Origin: DAISJM01 sp036821485
Lineage (GTDB): Bacteria > Verrucomicrobiota > Kiritimatiellia > CAIQIC01 > JAGNIJ01
DNA length: 64,000 nucleotides
Assembly: GCA_036821485.1 (NCBI GenBank)
Contig: DAISJM010000015.1
Span: 4,348-68,347 of the forward strand
Direction of reading: 5' to 3'
In this document: positions 51,475 to 59,607 of the stretch, piece after piece
Layout: the number at the start of each line of letters is the position of its first letter
How positions within the stretch are numbered: the stretch's first letter is position 1
Notes under the pieces: model-generated
Told to the model about the DNA's origin: nothing
Databases searched by the model: none
What the model saw: only the letters and a program-made list of their open reading frames with translations
Made by a program: the position numbers and the translations under genes

Positions 51475-52206
51475 TCAGAGGTCAAACTCGTATCGCACTG
51501 CACTGAGGGCATACATGGCGGCGGTTTCGGAGCGCAAGACGGTTGAACCAAGACTGACCGGCATGGCGCCGGCAGCGAGGATGGCGTCCATTTCCGCGGG
51601 GCTGAAATCGCCTTCGGGTCCCACGAGTATCCCGATGGAGGCCGGTGCCGGTTTGGCCGCGCGCAGCACCTCTTTCATGGCTCGCGCACTTGGCGTAAGT
51701 GCGCAGACGATAAGCAGATCCAACGCGGGGCGTTGTTGGAGCAATGAGTCCAGACTGCGGGCGGGTTCGATTCTTGGAAGCCACGCTGCGCCGCACTGTT
51801 TGGCCGCGTTAAGCACGATCTTTTCCCAGCGCGCCTTCTTGTCCTCGGCGCGGTCGGCCTTGATTTTCACGATGGCGTTTTCGGTGACAACAGGGATGAG
51901 GTGCGCGAGCCCAAGCTCGGTTGCTTTCTGCAGGATGAAGTCGAGTTTCTGTTCGCGGGGCAGGGCTTGGATGAGGGTGATGAGCGGCGTTCGACGCTCG
52001 ACGTGACGACGTTGGGTCACGCGGGCTGTCACGGAGCCGCGCGCTATGGAGGCGATGGAGGCCTCGGCGAAATCACCGGTTCCATTGAAAAGCTCGATGA
52101 GGTCGCCGCGCTGTCTGCGGAGCACATGAATGAGGTGGTGGGATTCATCCTCGGAGAGGACGATCTCGTCCTGTGTCCACGACCCGGGCTCAACATAAGC
52201 GCGCAT
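51475..52206 (-). CDS. rsmE: 16S rRNA (uracil1498-N3)-methyltransferase
   Basis: 243 residues, family length. RsmE is a SPOUT-fold enzyme that methylates U1498 of 16S rRNA with SAM. The N-terminal PUA-like part includes 'DESHHLIHVLRRQRGD'; 'KLDFILQKATELGLAHLIPV' is the family hallmark. The SAM-binding knot shows 'IGILVGPEGDFSPAE' and 'VSLGSTVLRSETAAMYAL'. It follows dnaJ by 36 bp on the same strand, a common dnaJ-rsmE arrangement. Confidence 0.95.
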   Translation of the reverse strand: MRAYVEPGSWTQDEIVLSEDESHHLIHVLRRQRGDLIELFNGTGDFAEASIASIARGSVTARVTQRRHVERRTPLITLIQALPREQKLDFILQKATELGLAHLIPVVTENAIVKIKADRAEDKKARWEKIVLNAAKQCGAAWLPRIEPARSLDSLLQQRPALDLLIVCALTPSARAMKEVLRAAKPAPASIGILVGPEGDFSPAEMDAILAAGAMPVSLGSTVLRSETAAMYALSAVRYEFDL

Positions 52207-52242
52207 GGTCCAGATCCCCGTGGCGGCAGTGTCACGCCGCGT

Positions 52243-53430
52243 CTACTTCTCCATCGCCTTCTTGTGCGCGTAAAATTCCTCGGCCTTTTCGCGAAGCTTG
52301 GTGCCCGCAGGGTACTGACGTGGGCCGCAAATGTCGGCGACGGATTTCAGCAGGTCGCGGAGTTTGCCGTCCAAATGGGTGGGGATTTCGACGATGGCGC
52401 GGACATGTTGGTCGCCATCGCGCAGACCCTGGATGCCGGTGAGCCCCTTGCCGCGCAGGCGGAAGACGGTGCCGGTTTCAGTGCCCGCAGGAATCTTGAG
52501 TCGCGTGTAGCCGTGAATGGTGGGCACCTCAATCTCGCCGCCGAGCGTGGCGATATGAAACGGAAGCGGCATGTCGATGACGATATCCTCGTCGTGTCGC
52601 TGAAAGATTTCGTGTGCGCGCACATGGAGGACGACGTAGAGGTCGCCCGGGGCGCCGCCGCGCGTGCCACCCTCGCCTTTGCCTGCGAGCCGGAGTCGGG
52701 AGCCTGTTTCCACGCCGGCCGGGATCTTCAGGGAAATCGTGCGGCGGCCTTTGACGCGGCCCTCGCCGCGGCAGGTGCGGCATGGGTTGCTGATGGTCTC
52801 GCCGGTGCCGTTGCAGTTGGGGCAGGTGTGGCGCATCTGGAGGAAGCCCGTGGCGGTCACGAGGATGCCGCGTCCGCCGCAGCGGCGGCAGGATTCCTTT
52901 TTGCTGCCGGGTTCGGCGCCTGAGCCTTTGCATGCGGAACACTCGTCCATGACCGGCAGCGTGAGATCGCGCTGCGATCCAAAGACGGATTCCTCAAAAT
53001 CGATTTCCAGATCGAAGCGAAGGTCGGCGCCGCGATTTGCGGATTCGCGTGAGTCGCGTCCGCCGCGCCCGCCGCCGCCGAAGAAGTCGTCGAAGATGCT
53101 GCCCCCGCCGCCGAAGGCCCCCATGAACGTGCGGAGCGCCTCCTCTAGGTCGATGCCGCCGAAGCCACCGAAGCCGCCCGCGCCTCCGCCGCCGCCCGGC
53201 GCGAACGCCCGGTGGCCGAACTGGTTGTAGGTCTGGCGTTTCTGCGGGTCGCTCAGGATCTCGTAGGCTTCGGAGATTTCCTTGAATTTCTCCTCGGCCT
53301 CGACGTTGCCCGGGTTACGGTCGGGATGATACTGGAGGGCCAGCTTGCGGTAGGCCTTCTTGATGTCGTCATCGGCCGCTTCGCGCGGGACACCGAGGAC
53401 TTCGTAGTAGTCTCGTTTGGGTGCGGCCAT
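52243..53430 (-). CDS. dnaJ: Chaperone protein DnaJ
   Basis: 395 residues with full type I layout. The J domain has the HPD motif in 'LQYHPDRNPGN', then a Gly/Phe-rich linker. The zinc domain has four CxxCxGxG units ('CSACKGSG', 'CRRCGGRG', 'CPNCNGTG', 'CRTCRGEG'), followed by substrate-binding beta domains. It stimulates DnaK ATPase and hands over unfolded clients. The ATG directly abuts the grpE stop codon, so the two are co-translated. dnaK is not in the window. Confidence 0.98.
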   Translation of the reverse strand: MAAPKRDYYEVLGVPREAADDDIKKAYRKLALQYHPDRNPGNVEAEEKFKEISEAYEILSDPQKRQTYNQFGHRAFAPGGGGGAGGFGGFGGIDLEEALRTFMGAFGGGGSIFDDFFGGGGRGGRDSRESANRGADLRFDLEIDFEESVFGSQRDLTLPVMDECSACKGSGAEPGSKKESCRRCGGRGILVTATGFLQMRHTCPNCNGTGETISNPCRTCRGEGRVKGRRTISLKIPAGVETGSRLRLAGKGEGGTRGGAPGDLYVVLHVRAHEIFQRHDEDIVIDMPLPFHIATLGGEIEVPTIHGYTRLKIPAGTETGTVFRLRGKGLTGIQGLRDGDQHVRAIVEIPTHLDGKLRDLLKSVADICGPRQYPAGTKLREKAEEFYAHKKAMEK

Positions 53431-54015
53431 TTAGCCTGTACTTCCTGAATCGCCGGCGCCGGGATCCTGAGTAGTGTCGGCGGGTCCGCTGCTGACGATG
53501 ACTTGCGCGGCGCGCAAGAGCCGATCGCCCAGCATGTAGCCGCGACGCGTCTGGGTGATGACGGTGTCGGCCGGTACGTCGTTCGACGGCACGTGGGTCA
53601 CGGCTTCGTGGCGGTGCGGATCGAATACGGTGCCTTCGGCATCAATGGGTTGCAGCCCAACATCCTGCAGGGCCTTGAACAGTTGGTCATAGACCATCTG
53701 GAATCCGTCGATGATGGTCTGTTCGGCCGCGTGGTCGGCGGCGCTGCGAAGTCCGAGGTTGAAATGGTCGAGCACGGGCAGGAGCCGGGTGAGCAGGTCT
53801 TCGCAGGCGCGCAGGCTCCACTCCTCCCGTTCGCGGAGCGTGCGCTTGCGGAAATTGTCGAAATCGGCCTGAAGGCGCAGCAATTGATCCTTGGCGGCGG
53901 CGAGTTCCGGGGCCGGGGGTGTCGCCGGGGCTTCCTGCGCCGGGGCAGGGCTCCCGCCCTCGCCGTCGTGCGGCGACTTGTGACCTTCTGCATGTTTTGT
54001 ATGACGATCCTTCAT
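53431..54015 (-). CDS. grpE: Nucleotide exchange factor GrpE
   Basis: 194 residues. A charged, Pro/Ala-rich N-terminus leads into the long coiled coil ('LLRLQADFDNFRKRTLRERE') and the beta-wing with 'EGTVFDPHRHEAVTHVPSND' and 'VITQTRRGYMLGDRLLRAAQ'. It exchanges ADP on DnaK. It is placed upstream of dnaJ, with the partner-switching genes further upstream on the same strand; no heat-shock operator such as a CIRCE element was noticed in the 83-bp gap before it. Confidence 0.96.
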   Translation of the reverse strand: MKDRHTKHAEGHKSPHDGEGGSPAPAQEAPATPPAPELAAAKDQLLRLQADFDNFRKRTLREREEWSLRACEDLLTRLLPVLDHFNLGLRSAADHAAEQTIIDGFQMVYDQLFKALQDVGLQPIDAEGTVFDPHRHEAVTHVPSNDVPADTVITQTRRGYMLGDRLLRAAQVIVSSGPADTTQDPGAGDSGSTG

Positions 54016-54098
54016 TTCACCATCCCATCATGCCGTGGCAGGAAGAGAAAGACATGACCGTCGCGCCCGCAGGCCGACGAGTCAAGAGAGGACAATAC

Positions 54099-54566
54099 TC
54101 AGCGGATCATCTTCGTCAATCGCAGACAATTGCCCGCGCGCGTATCGGGCTCGTACGTCGCATCGTCGACGAAGCGCTTGATGATGAACATTCCGAGGCC
54201 GCGTTCGTTCTCGTTCTCGAGATATTTCTCGGGTTCGATGATCTGTTGTTCCTCGAAATTGAAGCCCGCGCCGCGATCAAGAATCTCGACCATGACGCGA
54301 TCGCTGGCGTGGATGAGATTGATGCGGAGCCCGGGGTGCTTGGCCTCGTTGTCCGGCGTGCTTTCGCCGCCGTAGCTGTGTTCGATGATGTTGGCGCAAG
54401 ACTCATCGACGGCCATTTCCATCTGGGCGGCCTTGAACTCCGACAGGCCCGCGCGTGCGCAGAGATCCATGACGGACTGGCGGATAATGCGGAGGTAGCT
54501 GTACTTGCACGGCACGTGCAGCGTTACGGATCCGCGGATGAACAGGTTGTCGTTGTCAGGCGACAT
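54099..54566 (-). CDS. RsbW/SpoIIAB-type serine kinase (anti-sigma factor)
   Basis: 155 residues, a lone GHKL ATPase domain (HATPase_c_2). The N box is 'MEMAVDESCANIIEHSYG', the G1 box 'VEILDRGAGFNF' and the G2 region 'RGLGMFIIKRFVDDATYE'. Such kinases phosphorylate a STAS antagonist and hold a sigma factor or other target inactive. It follows the STAS gene by 15 bp, so both are made together. Confidence 0.9.
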   Translation of the reverse strand: MSPDNDNLFIRGSVTLHVPCKYSYLRIIRQSVMDLCARAGLSEFKAAQMEMAVDESCANIIEHSYGGESTPDNEAKHPGLRINLIHASDRVMVEILDRGAGFNFEEQQIIEPEKYLENENERGLGMFIIKRFVDDATYEPDTRAGNCLRLTKMIR

Positions 54567-54581
54567 GGGTGCACCTCCATG

Positions 54582-54929
54582 CTACTGACGGAATTTTTCC
54601 ATCGCGGCGTCAATACTGTCGCAAATCTCGAGAATCTTGTGGAAGCCGAGGAGCTCGACGATGTTGTAAATGCGGGGGGTCATGCCCGCCATTTTGAGGT
54701 CGCCCTTGTTCTCGCGTGAGCGGCGGGCAAACCCGATCAGCGCGCCGAGCGCGGCGCTGCTGATGTACTCCAGGCCGGAGCAGTCGAGAATGACGCGATG
54801 CCGCTTGCTGTCCCGGAGTTGGTTGAGCGTGGTCTCCAATCGCGGGAACGAATAGGCGTCCAACGAACCGTTCAGCCGCAGGATATCGACGTCACCCTGC
54901 TCTTCCACATCGATGCTGCATTCCCTCAT
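54582..54929 (-). CDS. STAS-domain anti-sigma factor antagonist
   Basis: 115 residues, a single STAS domain of SpoIIAA/RsbV type. The phosphorylatable Ser lies in 'GLEYISSAALGALIGFARR'. The preceding 'HRVILDCS' strand is also standard. In its dephosphorylated form it should bind the adjacent RsbW-type kinase and release the kinase's partner. The SpoIIE/PP2C gene 18 bp upstream encodes the likely phosphatase. Confidence 0.92.
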   Translation of the reverse strand: MRECSIDVEEQGDVDILRLNGSLDAYSFPRLETTLNQLRDSKRHRVILDCSGLEYISSAALGALIGFARRSRENKGDLKMAGMTPRIYNIVELLGFHKILEICDSIDAAMEKFRQ

Positions 54930-54947
54930 AATTCCTCCACCCCCATA

Positions 54948-56387
54948 CTAACGCATTACCCTTAAAGCGAGCAAGGTCATGTCATCATATTGGGCGCGGT
55001 TGCCGACGAAGCGCTCCAGCCGCTGGCGAACGTTATTCAGCACGCTATTGGCGCCTTCGTCCGCGGCCACGCGGACGGCATCCAGGAAGTTGTCCAAGCC
55101 CCATTCCTCGCTCTGGGGATTCATGGCCTCGGTCACGCCGTCCGTGTAGGCAACAACGACATCGCCCGGCTGCAGGGTGATCGTGGCTTCCTGGAGTACG
55201 CGGTCGAACGTCTCCTTGTCCACCAGGCCGATGCCGATGCCGGGTGAATCGACGATGGTGAATCCGGTGTGGCTGCCGGAGCACAGGATGGGCCGTTCAT
55301 GCCCCGCGCGCGCAACGGTCAACTCGCGGGTGGCGGTGTTGAGCACCATGTAGAGCATGCTGACAAACATATCTTCCTGCACGTCCTGGCTGAGCACGTC
55401 GTTGATGAGGGTAAGCACTTCGGCGGGGCTGAGGTGGCGCGGTGCGTGCGCGCGCAGCACGCTGCGGCAGACGGACATCATGATCGCGCCGCCGATGCCC
55501 TTGCCGGATACGTCCGCGATGGCGATGCCGAGGTGCGTATCGTCCACCTGGATGAAGTCGTAGTAGTCGCCGCCGATTTCCAGCGCGGGGTAGTTGAACG
55601 CAGCCACCTCGACACCCTCGACGCGCGGCAGATTCTTGGGCAACAGCGCGGTCTGGATTCGACGGGCGACGCTGAGGTCGAGATCGATGCGTTGTTTCTC
55701 GACGATGGTCTCGCGGAGTCCGGCGTAGTGCACGGAGACCGAAGCCTGGTCGGCGAGGGACTGGAGCAGATTCATGTCGGCTTGGATGAAGGGTTTGCCG
55801 TCCACGCGGTTGGCGACGGCGAGTACGCCCATGACTTTCTGGTGGAATCGCATGGGGACGAGGAGCACGGAATGAATCCGGAGGAAATCGAGTTCGTAAT
55901 GCGGCACACGCGGATCGGTTTCGGCATCCGTGATCAGGATGGGGTTTCCGAAATCGGCGACGGCGCCGACGAGGCCTTCACCGCGGGAGATCAGCCGTGT
56001 CTTGACGAGCTGCTCCACGTGCTGCGACTTGCTCATGGCGCGCTGAAGGCCGGTATCCACGTCGCCGAGCAGCGGCGGAAAGATGCCGGAGACGGCGCGG
56101 GCGCGCAGCGTTTCGTTGTTGGCCTCGTAGAGATAGACCGCGCCGGAGCCGGCCTTCGTGGTGCGGAGCGCGTAGTAAAGGACGCGCTGGAGAAGGGCGT
56201 CGAGTTCGATATGCGCGGCATCGGCGAAGACCTCGGCCACGTCATGCACGAAGCCGAAAATCACTTCCTTCTCTTGCATGAGATCGGCGCGTTCACGGCC
56301 GAGGGCGCGGTTGCGCCGGTAGAGAAAAAGCAGGCCGACGACGAGGCAAAGCTCCGCGGCGATGGAGGTGAAGACAAGGAGGTTCAT
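54948..56387 (-). CDS. Membrane-linked GAF-SpoIIE (PP2C) phosphatase
   Basis: 479 residues. An N-terminal membrane span ('AAELCLVVGLLFLYRRN') and short helix precede a GAF domain (about 55-205, with 'VLLVPMRFHQKVMGVLAVAN'). The SpoIIE/PP2C domain follows: 'SVARRIQTALLPKNLPRVEG', 'EIGGDYYDFIQVDDTHLGIA', 'ADVSGKGIGGAIMM' and 'VVAYTDGVTEAMNPQ', with the metal-binding Asp residues. It probably dephosphorylates the STAS partners in response to a GAF ligand or membrane signal. Confidence 0.94.
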   Translation of the reverse strand: MNLLVFTSIAAELCLVVGLLFLYRRNRALGRERADLMQEKEVIFGFVHDVAEVFADAAHIELDALLQRVLYYALRTTKAGSGAVYLYEANNETLRARAVSGIFPPLLGDVDTGLQRAMSKSQHVEQLVKTRLISRGEGLVGAVADFGNPILITDAETDPRVPHYELDFLRIHSVLLVPMRFHQKVMGVLAVANRVDGKPFIQADMNLLQSLADQASVSVHYAGLRETIVEKQRIDLDLSVARRIQTALLPKNLPRVEGVEVAAFNYPALEIGGDYYDFIQVDDTHLGIAIADVSGKGIGGAIMMSVCRSVLRAHAPRHLSPAEVLTLINDVLSQDVQEDMFVSMLYMVLNTATRELTVARAGHERPILCSGSHTGFTIVDSPGIGIGLVDKETFDRVLQEATITLQPGDVVVAYTDGVTEAMNPQSEEWGLDNFLDAVRVAADEGANSVLNNVRQRLERFVGNRAQYDDMTLLALRVMR

Positions 56388-56397
56388 GACGTACTCG

Positions 56398-56949
56398 TCA
56401 CACCGGTTTGTTGTTGGAGTTCAAGTTCTTCAGATCCTCCCGCAGGAAGGTCAGCACATCCTTGAACTTGGGAAGGTTCTCGGGTGAAAGCGCCACGAGA
56501 TTCTCGTGGGCTTCCAGCATGGTTTCCGCCGTGCTCCGCTGGCTTTCCTCCTCCCCGGCGACCGGTGCCATGGCCGGGCCGCCCCCACCGAACGCCGCTT
56601 TCAGATCGTCGGGCATGCTCCCGGTCATGTGGGGCTCAATCACCTGGTCGAGTCCCAGGGTGCCGAGAAGGCCGCGCGTGCGGATGGAAAGATTGACCAT
56701 CACAATGCGGCCGCCGCCGCGTCGTTTGAGATCCATCGCGAGGCCGGCGAGTACGCCCATGAAGGTGCTGTCCATGCCCACGCAATCGGCCATGTCCAGC
56801 GCGAGATAGCGACACCCCTGCTCGATGGCGGCTCTTCCGAATTCCTTGAGAGATGTGCTGATCTTGAACGAGCCCCGGCCCACCACGCGGATGTACGCCG
56901 TGGTTCCTTGTATGGTCACGAGTATTCTATCAGCGGCCGGGTCGACCAT
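56398..56949 (-). CDS. STAS-domain protein with C-terminal tail
   Basis: About 183 residues starting at 56949 ('MVDPAADRILVTIQGTTAYI'); a longer frame starts in the upstream gene. Residues about 10-115 form a STAS domain with the Ser site in 'CVGMDSTFMGVLAGLAMDL'. The extra C-terminal 65 residues are helical and acidic ('NLPKFKDVLTFLREDLKNL'). It is a second antagonist-like protein in the same operon, ending 10 bp before the phosphatase gene. Confidence 0.85.
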   Translation of the reverse strand: MVDPAADRILVTIQGTTAYIRVVGRGSFKISTSLKEFGRAAIEQGCRYLALDMADCVGMDSTFMGVLAGLAMDLKRRGGGRIVMVNLSIRTRGLLGTLGLDQVIEPHMTGSMPDDLKAAFGGGGPAMAPVAGEEESQRSTAETMLEAHENLVALSPENLPKFKDVLTFLREDLKNLNSNNKPV

Positions 56950-57451
56950 AGTCCAAGCTGCTCCAGTTCTCCGATACGCGTTCTGCAAGGAGGCGGCCGC
57001 CATACACGACCCGCGCTCTCCATGCCGTCACCGGACCGCCCGATCGGCGTGCATTGCCGGTGACTTCAAATACCGCCTTCTTCTCTCCCTTCACGCGGAA
57101 GGGATAGCGGACGTACAGAAATTTCAAGTTCGCCAGGTTCTCCTGCCGGTATTCAAACGTCACCATCACGTTCTCCGGCAGGCCCGCCTGCGGCGCGGTC
57201 CAGACTACATGGAATACCTCGCTCGGGGTGGTTTCGTATAGGTCGGTGAACTTCGGCATGTGGGAGTCTGTCTCGTAATTCCCCGAGGTGTTCGACTGCT
57301 GGTAGTGGTCCACGCGAACGATGACCGGCCGGTTGTAGGGCTGCGCGCCGAAAGCGATGGAGGCGACCAGCATCGCAAGCGCGAGCACCAGGCCGGATCG
57401 GAGAAGTGATTTGCTGCCACTCCTGCAAAGAAGCGCGTTCACGGCGCTCAA
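56930..57451 (-). CDS. Exported hypothetical protein
   Basis: About 173 residues; the start is TTG 57451 or GTG 57442. A signal peptide ('SLLRSGLVLALAMLVASIAFGAQ') precedes a beta-rich domain with 'ETTPSEVFHVVWTAPQAG' and 'VTFEYRQENLANLKFLYV'. I do not recognise the family. It overlaps the next STAS gene by 20 bp and heads the partner-switching run, so it may be a periplasmic sensor for it. That role is inferred only from position. Confidence 0.65.
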   Translation of the reverse strand: MSAVNALLCRSGSKSLLRSGLVLALAMLVASIAFGAQPYNRPVIVRVDHYQQSNTSGNYETDSHMPKFTDLYETTPSEVFHVVWTAPQAGLPENVMVTFEYRQENLANLKFLYVRYPFRVKGEKKAVFEVTGNARRSGGPVTAWRARVVYGGRLLAERVSENWSSLDYGRPGR

Positions 57452-57475
57452 GCTATCACCCGGCTCTCGCTGCTG

Positions 57476-58168
57476 TCAATCGCGGCCGGGATGGCGATCA
57501 GCGGGTGCGATGATCACGACAAGTTCCCCTTTGACTGTGCGCCCGGCAAAGGCGGCCGTGAGTTCGTCGGGTGTGCCGGTGAGGCATTCCTCGAATTTCT
57601 TCGTCAGCTCGCGCGCGACGAACACGCGGCGCGGTCCGAGGACATCGCGGACCTCCTCGAACAGCTTGAGCAGGCGGTAGGGAGATTCGAAAAGGACGAG
57701 CGGGACTTCGAGGCCTGCGCACTCGCCAAGGCGCCTGCGCCGCGCGGCCGACTTGTGGGAGAGAAAGCCCTCGAACAGAAAACCGGCGCCGGCAAATCCG
57801 CACAACGCCACGGCAGCGGTTACGGAAGATGGGCCGGGCAAAACGGTTACCGGCAGCCCCGCTTCGCGGCAGGCGGTGACGACGCGCGAGCCGGGATCGG
57901 ATACGCCGGGCATGCCCGCGTCGGTCACCAAGGCCACCGCGATCCCGGCGCGAATCTTCTCGAGGATCAGTTCCACGCGCGAGGCTTCGTTGAACTTGTG
58001 GCAACTGATGAGAGGCGACTTGATCTCGTAGCGGTTCAGCAACTTGCTCGACTCCCGCGTATCCTCGGCCACGACCAGTCCGGCGGCGCGCAGCGTTTCG
58101 AGCGCGCGCAGCGTGATGTCGCCCAAGTTGCCGATCGGCGTGCCGACAATATAGAGGCCTGCGTCCAT
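57476..58168 (-). CDS. rsmI: 16S rRNA (cytidine1402-2'-O)-methyltransferase
   Basis: 230 residues. This SAM-dependent tetrapyrrole-methylase-fold enzyme adds the 2'-O-methyl of C1402 in the ribosomal decoding centre. Signatures are 'VGTPIGNLGDITLRALETL' at the N-terminus, 'VAEDTRESSKLLNRY', 'ALVTDAGMPGVSDPGSRVV' and 'VTVLPGPSSVTAAVALCG'. It is shorter than E. coli RsmI (286), missing the C-terminal accessory part. It is divergent from the cyclase-like gene across palindromic repeat copy 3. Confidence 0.94.
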   Translation of the reverse strand: MDAGLYIVGTPIGNLGDITLRALETLRAAGLVVAEDTRESSKLLNRYEIKSPLISCHKFNEASRVELILEKIRAGIAVALVTDAGMPGVSDPGSRVVTACREAGLPVTVLPGPSSVTAAVALCGFAGAGFLFEGFLSHKSAARRRRLGECAGLEVPLVLFESPYRLLKLFEEVRDVLGPRRVFVARELTKKFEECLTGTPDELTAAFAGRTVKGELVVIIAPADRHPGRD

Positions 58169-58251
58169 GGCCGTAGGTGTACCGGAAAAGCCGGAGAAAT
58201 ACGATCACGATTGCGGGGGCGGCGACGAATTTTCTCGGCATGGCCGCGCGA

Positions 58252-58301
58252 TTTTCCAATGATTGGAAAAAATGGAACACGATTTTCCAACCCTTGGAAA
58301 A
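58252..58301. repeat. Paired palindromic repeat, copy 3
   Basis: Palindromes at 58252-58270 (centre TGA) and 58283-58301 (centre CCC), 12-nt spacer, same arms as the other copies. The second unit lies inside the predicted start of the cyclase-like gene, whose ATG at 58272 is in the spacer. Confidence 0.95.
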
Positions 58302-59342
58302 ATAGTCGGGCACCTGCTCGAATCGGGCGAGCCATCGATCCGTTACAAGGTTCGTGTCGGCGTGCTTGGCGAGAACCCGCGGTCGAAGGGCATTCGCAGA
58401 CTCCGCGAGGAAATACGCCGCTCGCCGCGCGCTCGACAGTTGCTTTCGCGGCGCGACAGAGAGGGCCGCGTCGAGCCGGTTCGACAAGTTTACCGCAAGT
58501 GGTTTGGAGCGCACTGGGTGCTGGCGTCGCTGGCGGATCTCGGGTACCCGCCGGGTGACAAATCGCTGCGGCCGGTGTTCGACCAGGTGCTTGCCTGCTG
58601 GCTGGGCGAATGGACGGCGAACGATGTGGTCTGCCAAAATGATGATGACGTTCGGCGATGCAAAGGCGTGCCGGTCATTAATGGGCGCGCGCGGCGTTGT
58701 GGTTCGCAGCAAGGCAACGCGCTCTATGCCGCGCTGACGCTGGGCGTTGTGGATGATCGCGTTCACCGATTGGCGGAGATGCTGATGCGCTGGCAGTGGC
58801 CGGACGGCGGTTGGAACTGCGATCGAAAGCCGGCGGCGCACATATCGTCATTTCACGAGAGCATTCTTCCGCTGAGGGCGTTGTCGCTGTACGCCCGCAC
58901 GACCGGCAGCCGGAAGGCTGCGCGCGCGGCGACGCGCGCTGCGGAGCTTTTCCTTTCGCGGCGGTTGTTCAAGCGGCGGCGCGACGGCAGCATCATAAAT
59001 CCGGATTTCGCGCTGCTGCATTATCCCTGCTACTGGCACTACGACGTTTTGATGGGCCTGAAGGTCATGGCCGAGGCGGGGTTCATCCGCGACCCGCGTT
59101 GTGGCGATGCGTTGGATCTGCTGGAGAGCCTGCAGTTGCCCGGTGGCGGCTGGGCGGCCGGTGGGAGTTTTTGCCGGGGCACGAATGTGCGGGTGAGCAA
59201 CTCGGATCTTGTGTCGTGGGGCCCGGGCGGGAAGACGAAGATGAACGAGTGGGTCACGGCCGATGCGCTCGTGGTGCTGAAGGCTGCGGGCCGGCTGAAG
59301 TTTTCCAAGGGTTGGAAAAAGCAGGCGCAGGTTTTCCAATGA
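58272..59342 (+). CDS. Squalene/prenyltransferase-repeat protein bracketed by palindromic repeats
   Basis: About 356 residues. ATG 58272 lies in the repeat spacer; TTG 58263 is also in frame. Family-like sequence begins at 'HLLESGEPSIRYKVRVGVLG'. Alpha/alpha-toroid repeats with QW-like motifs are seen in 'MRWQWPDGGWNCDRK' and 'LQLPGGGWAAGGSF', as in squalene-hopene cyclase relatives, but there is no DxDD catalytic motif. It is probably a cytosolic toroid-fold protein of unknown role. The last 15 residues ('KFSKGWKKQAQVFQ' end) come from repeat copy 4, and the stop codon is the TGA centre of its second palindrome. Confidence 0.75.
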   Translation: MEHDFPTLGKIVGHLLESGEPSIRYKVRVGVLGENPRSKGIRRLREEIRRSPRARQLLSRRDREGRVEPVRQVYRKWFGAHWVLASLADLGYPPGDKSLRPVFDQVLACWLGEWTANDVVCQNDDDVRRCKGVPVINGRARRCGSQQGNALYAALTLGVVDDRVHRLAEMLMRWQWPDGGWNCDRKPAAHISSFHESILPLRALSLYARTTGSRKAARAATRAAELFLSRRLFKRRRDGSIINPDFALLHYPCYWHYDVLMGLKVMAEAGFIRDPRCGDALDLLESLQLPGGGWAAGGSFCRGTNVRVSNSDLVSWGPGGKTKMNEWVTADALVVLKAAGRLKFSKGWKKQAQVFQ

Positions 59343-59350
59343 TTGGAAAA
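59301..59350. repeat. Paired palindromic repeat, copy 4
   Basis: Palindromes at 59301-59319 (centre GGG) and 59332-59350 (centre TGA), 12-nt spacer. It covers the 3' end of the cyclase-like gene. The inner units of copies 3 and 4 (CCC and GGG) are reverse complements, so the gene is flanked by inverted elements. Confidence 0.95.
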
Positions 59351-59383
59351 TTGGTCTTGTTGCGGTCGCGGTGCTCCGGGGCG

Positions 59384-59476
59384 TCACGCCCAGAAGGTTT
59401 TCACGGAGTCGTACGCGAGGATGCGTTTGTCCGCCGTAATCAATGTGGCTTGCCCGCTGCTTTCCATTCCCTCTGG
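59384..59476 (-). pseudogene. C-terminal remnant of a PIN-domain (VapC-type) toxin
   Basis: The minus strand encodes 'GQATLITADKRILAYDSV' followed by KTFWA and a TGA stop. That is the last strand and helix of a PIN ribonuclease, with the Asp of 'TADKRI' near the active site. The frame is open for only about 30 codons and an in-frame stop lies at 59477-59479, so the first 80 per cent of the toxin is missing. Confidence 0.55.
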
Positions 59477-59598
59477 TCAACAGATGGCGAGATGATGTCG
59501 CCCACATAACTTACGGTTCCTGTCAGTGAGCCAAAGAACCGCTTCTTGGGGCGGGCCTTTGTCTGCTTCACGGGAGGGCGACTACGGGCGGATTTCAT
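59440..59598 (-). CDS. Possible truncated antitoxin of a decayed VapBC-type pair
   Basis: 52 residues: a basic N-terminus ('KQTKARPKKR') then 'FFGSLTGTVSYVGDIISPSV' and 'DQREWKAAGK'. The second part resembles the toxin-binding tail of Phd/VapB antitoxins, where a Gly-Asp-Ile step precedes a Trp-Glu-Ala end. The N-terminal DNA-binding part is not recognisable. It lies directly before, and slightly overlaps, the PIN remnant, in the order expected for antitoxin then toxin. A promoter is visible upstream. Confidence 0.4.
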   Translation of the reverse strand: MKSARSRPPVKQTKARPKKRFFGSLTGTVSYVGDIISPSVDQREWKAAGKPH

Positions 59599-59607
59599 GG
59601 CACATAC

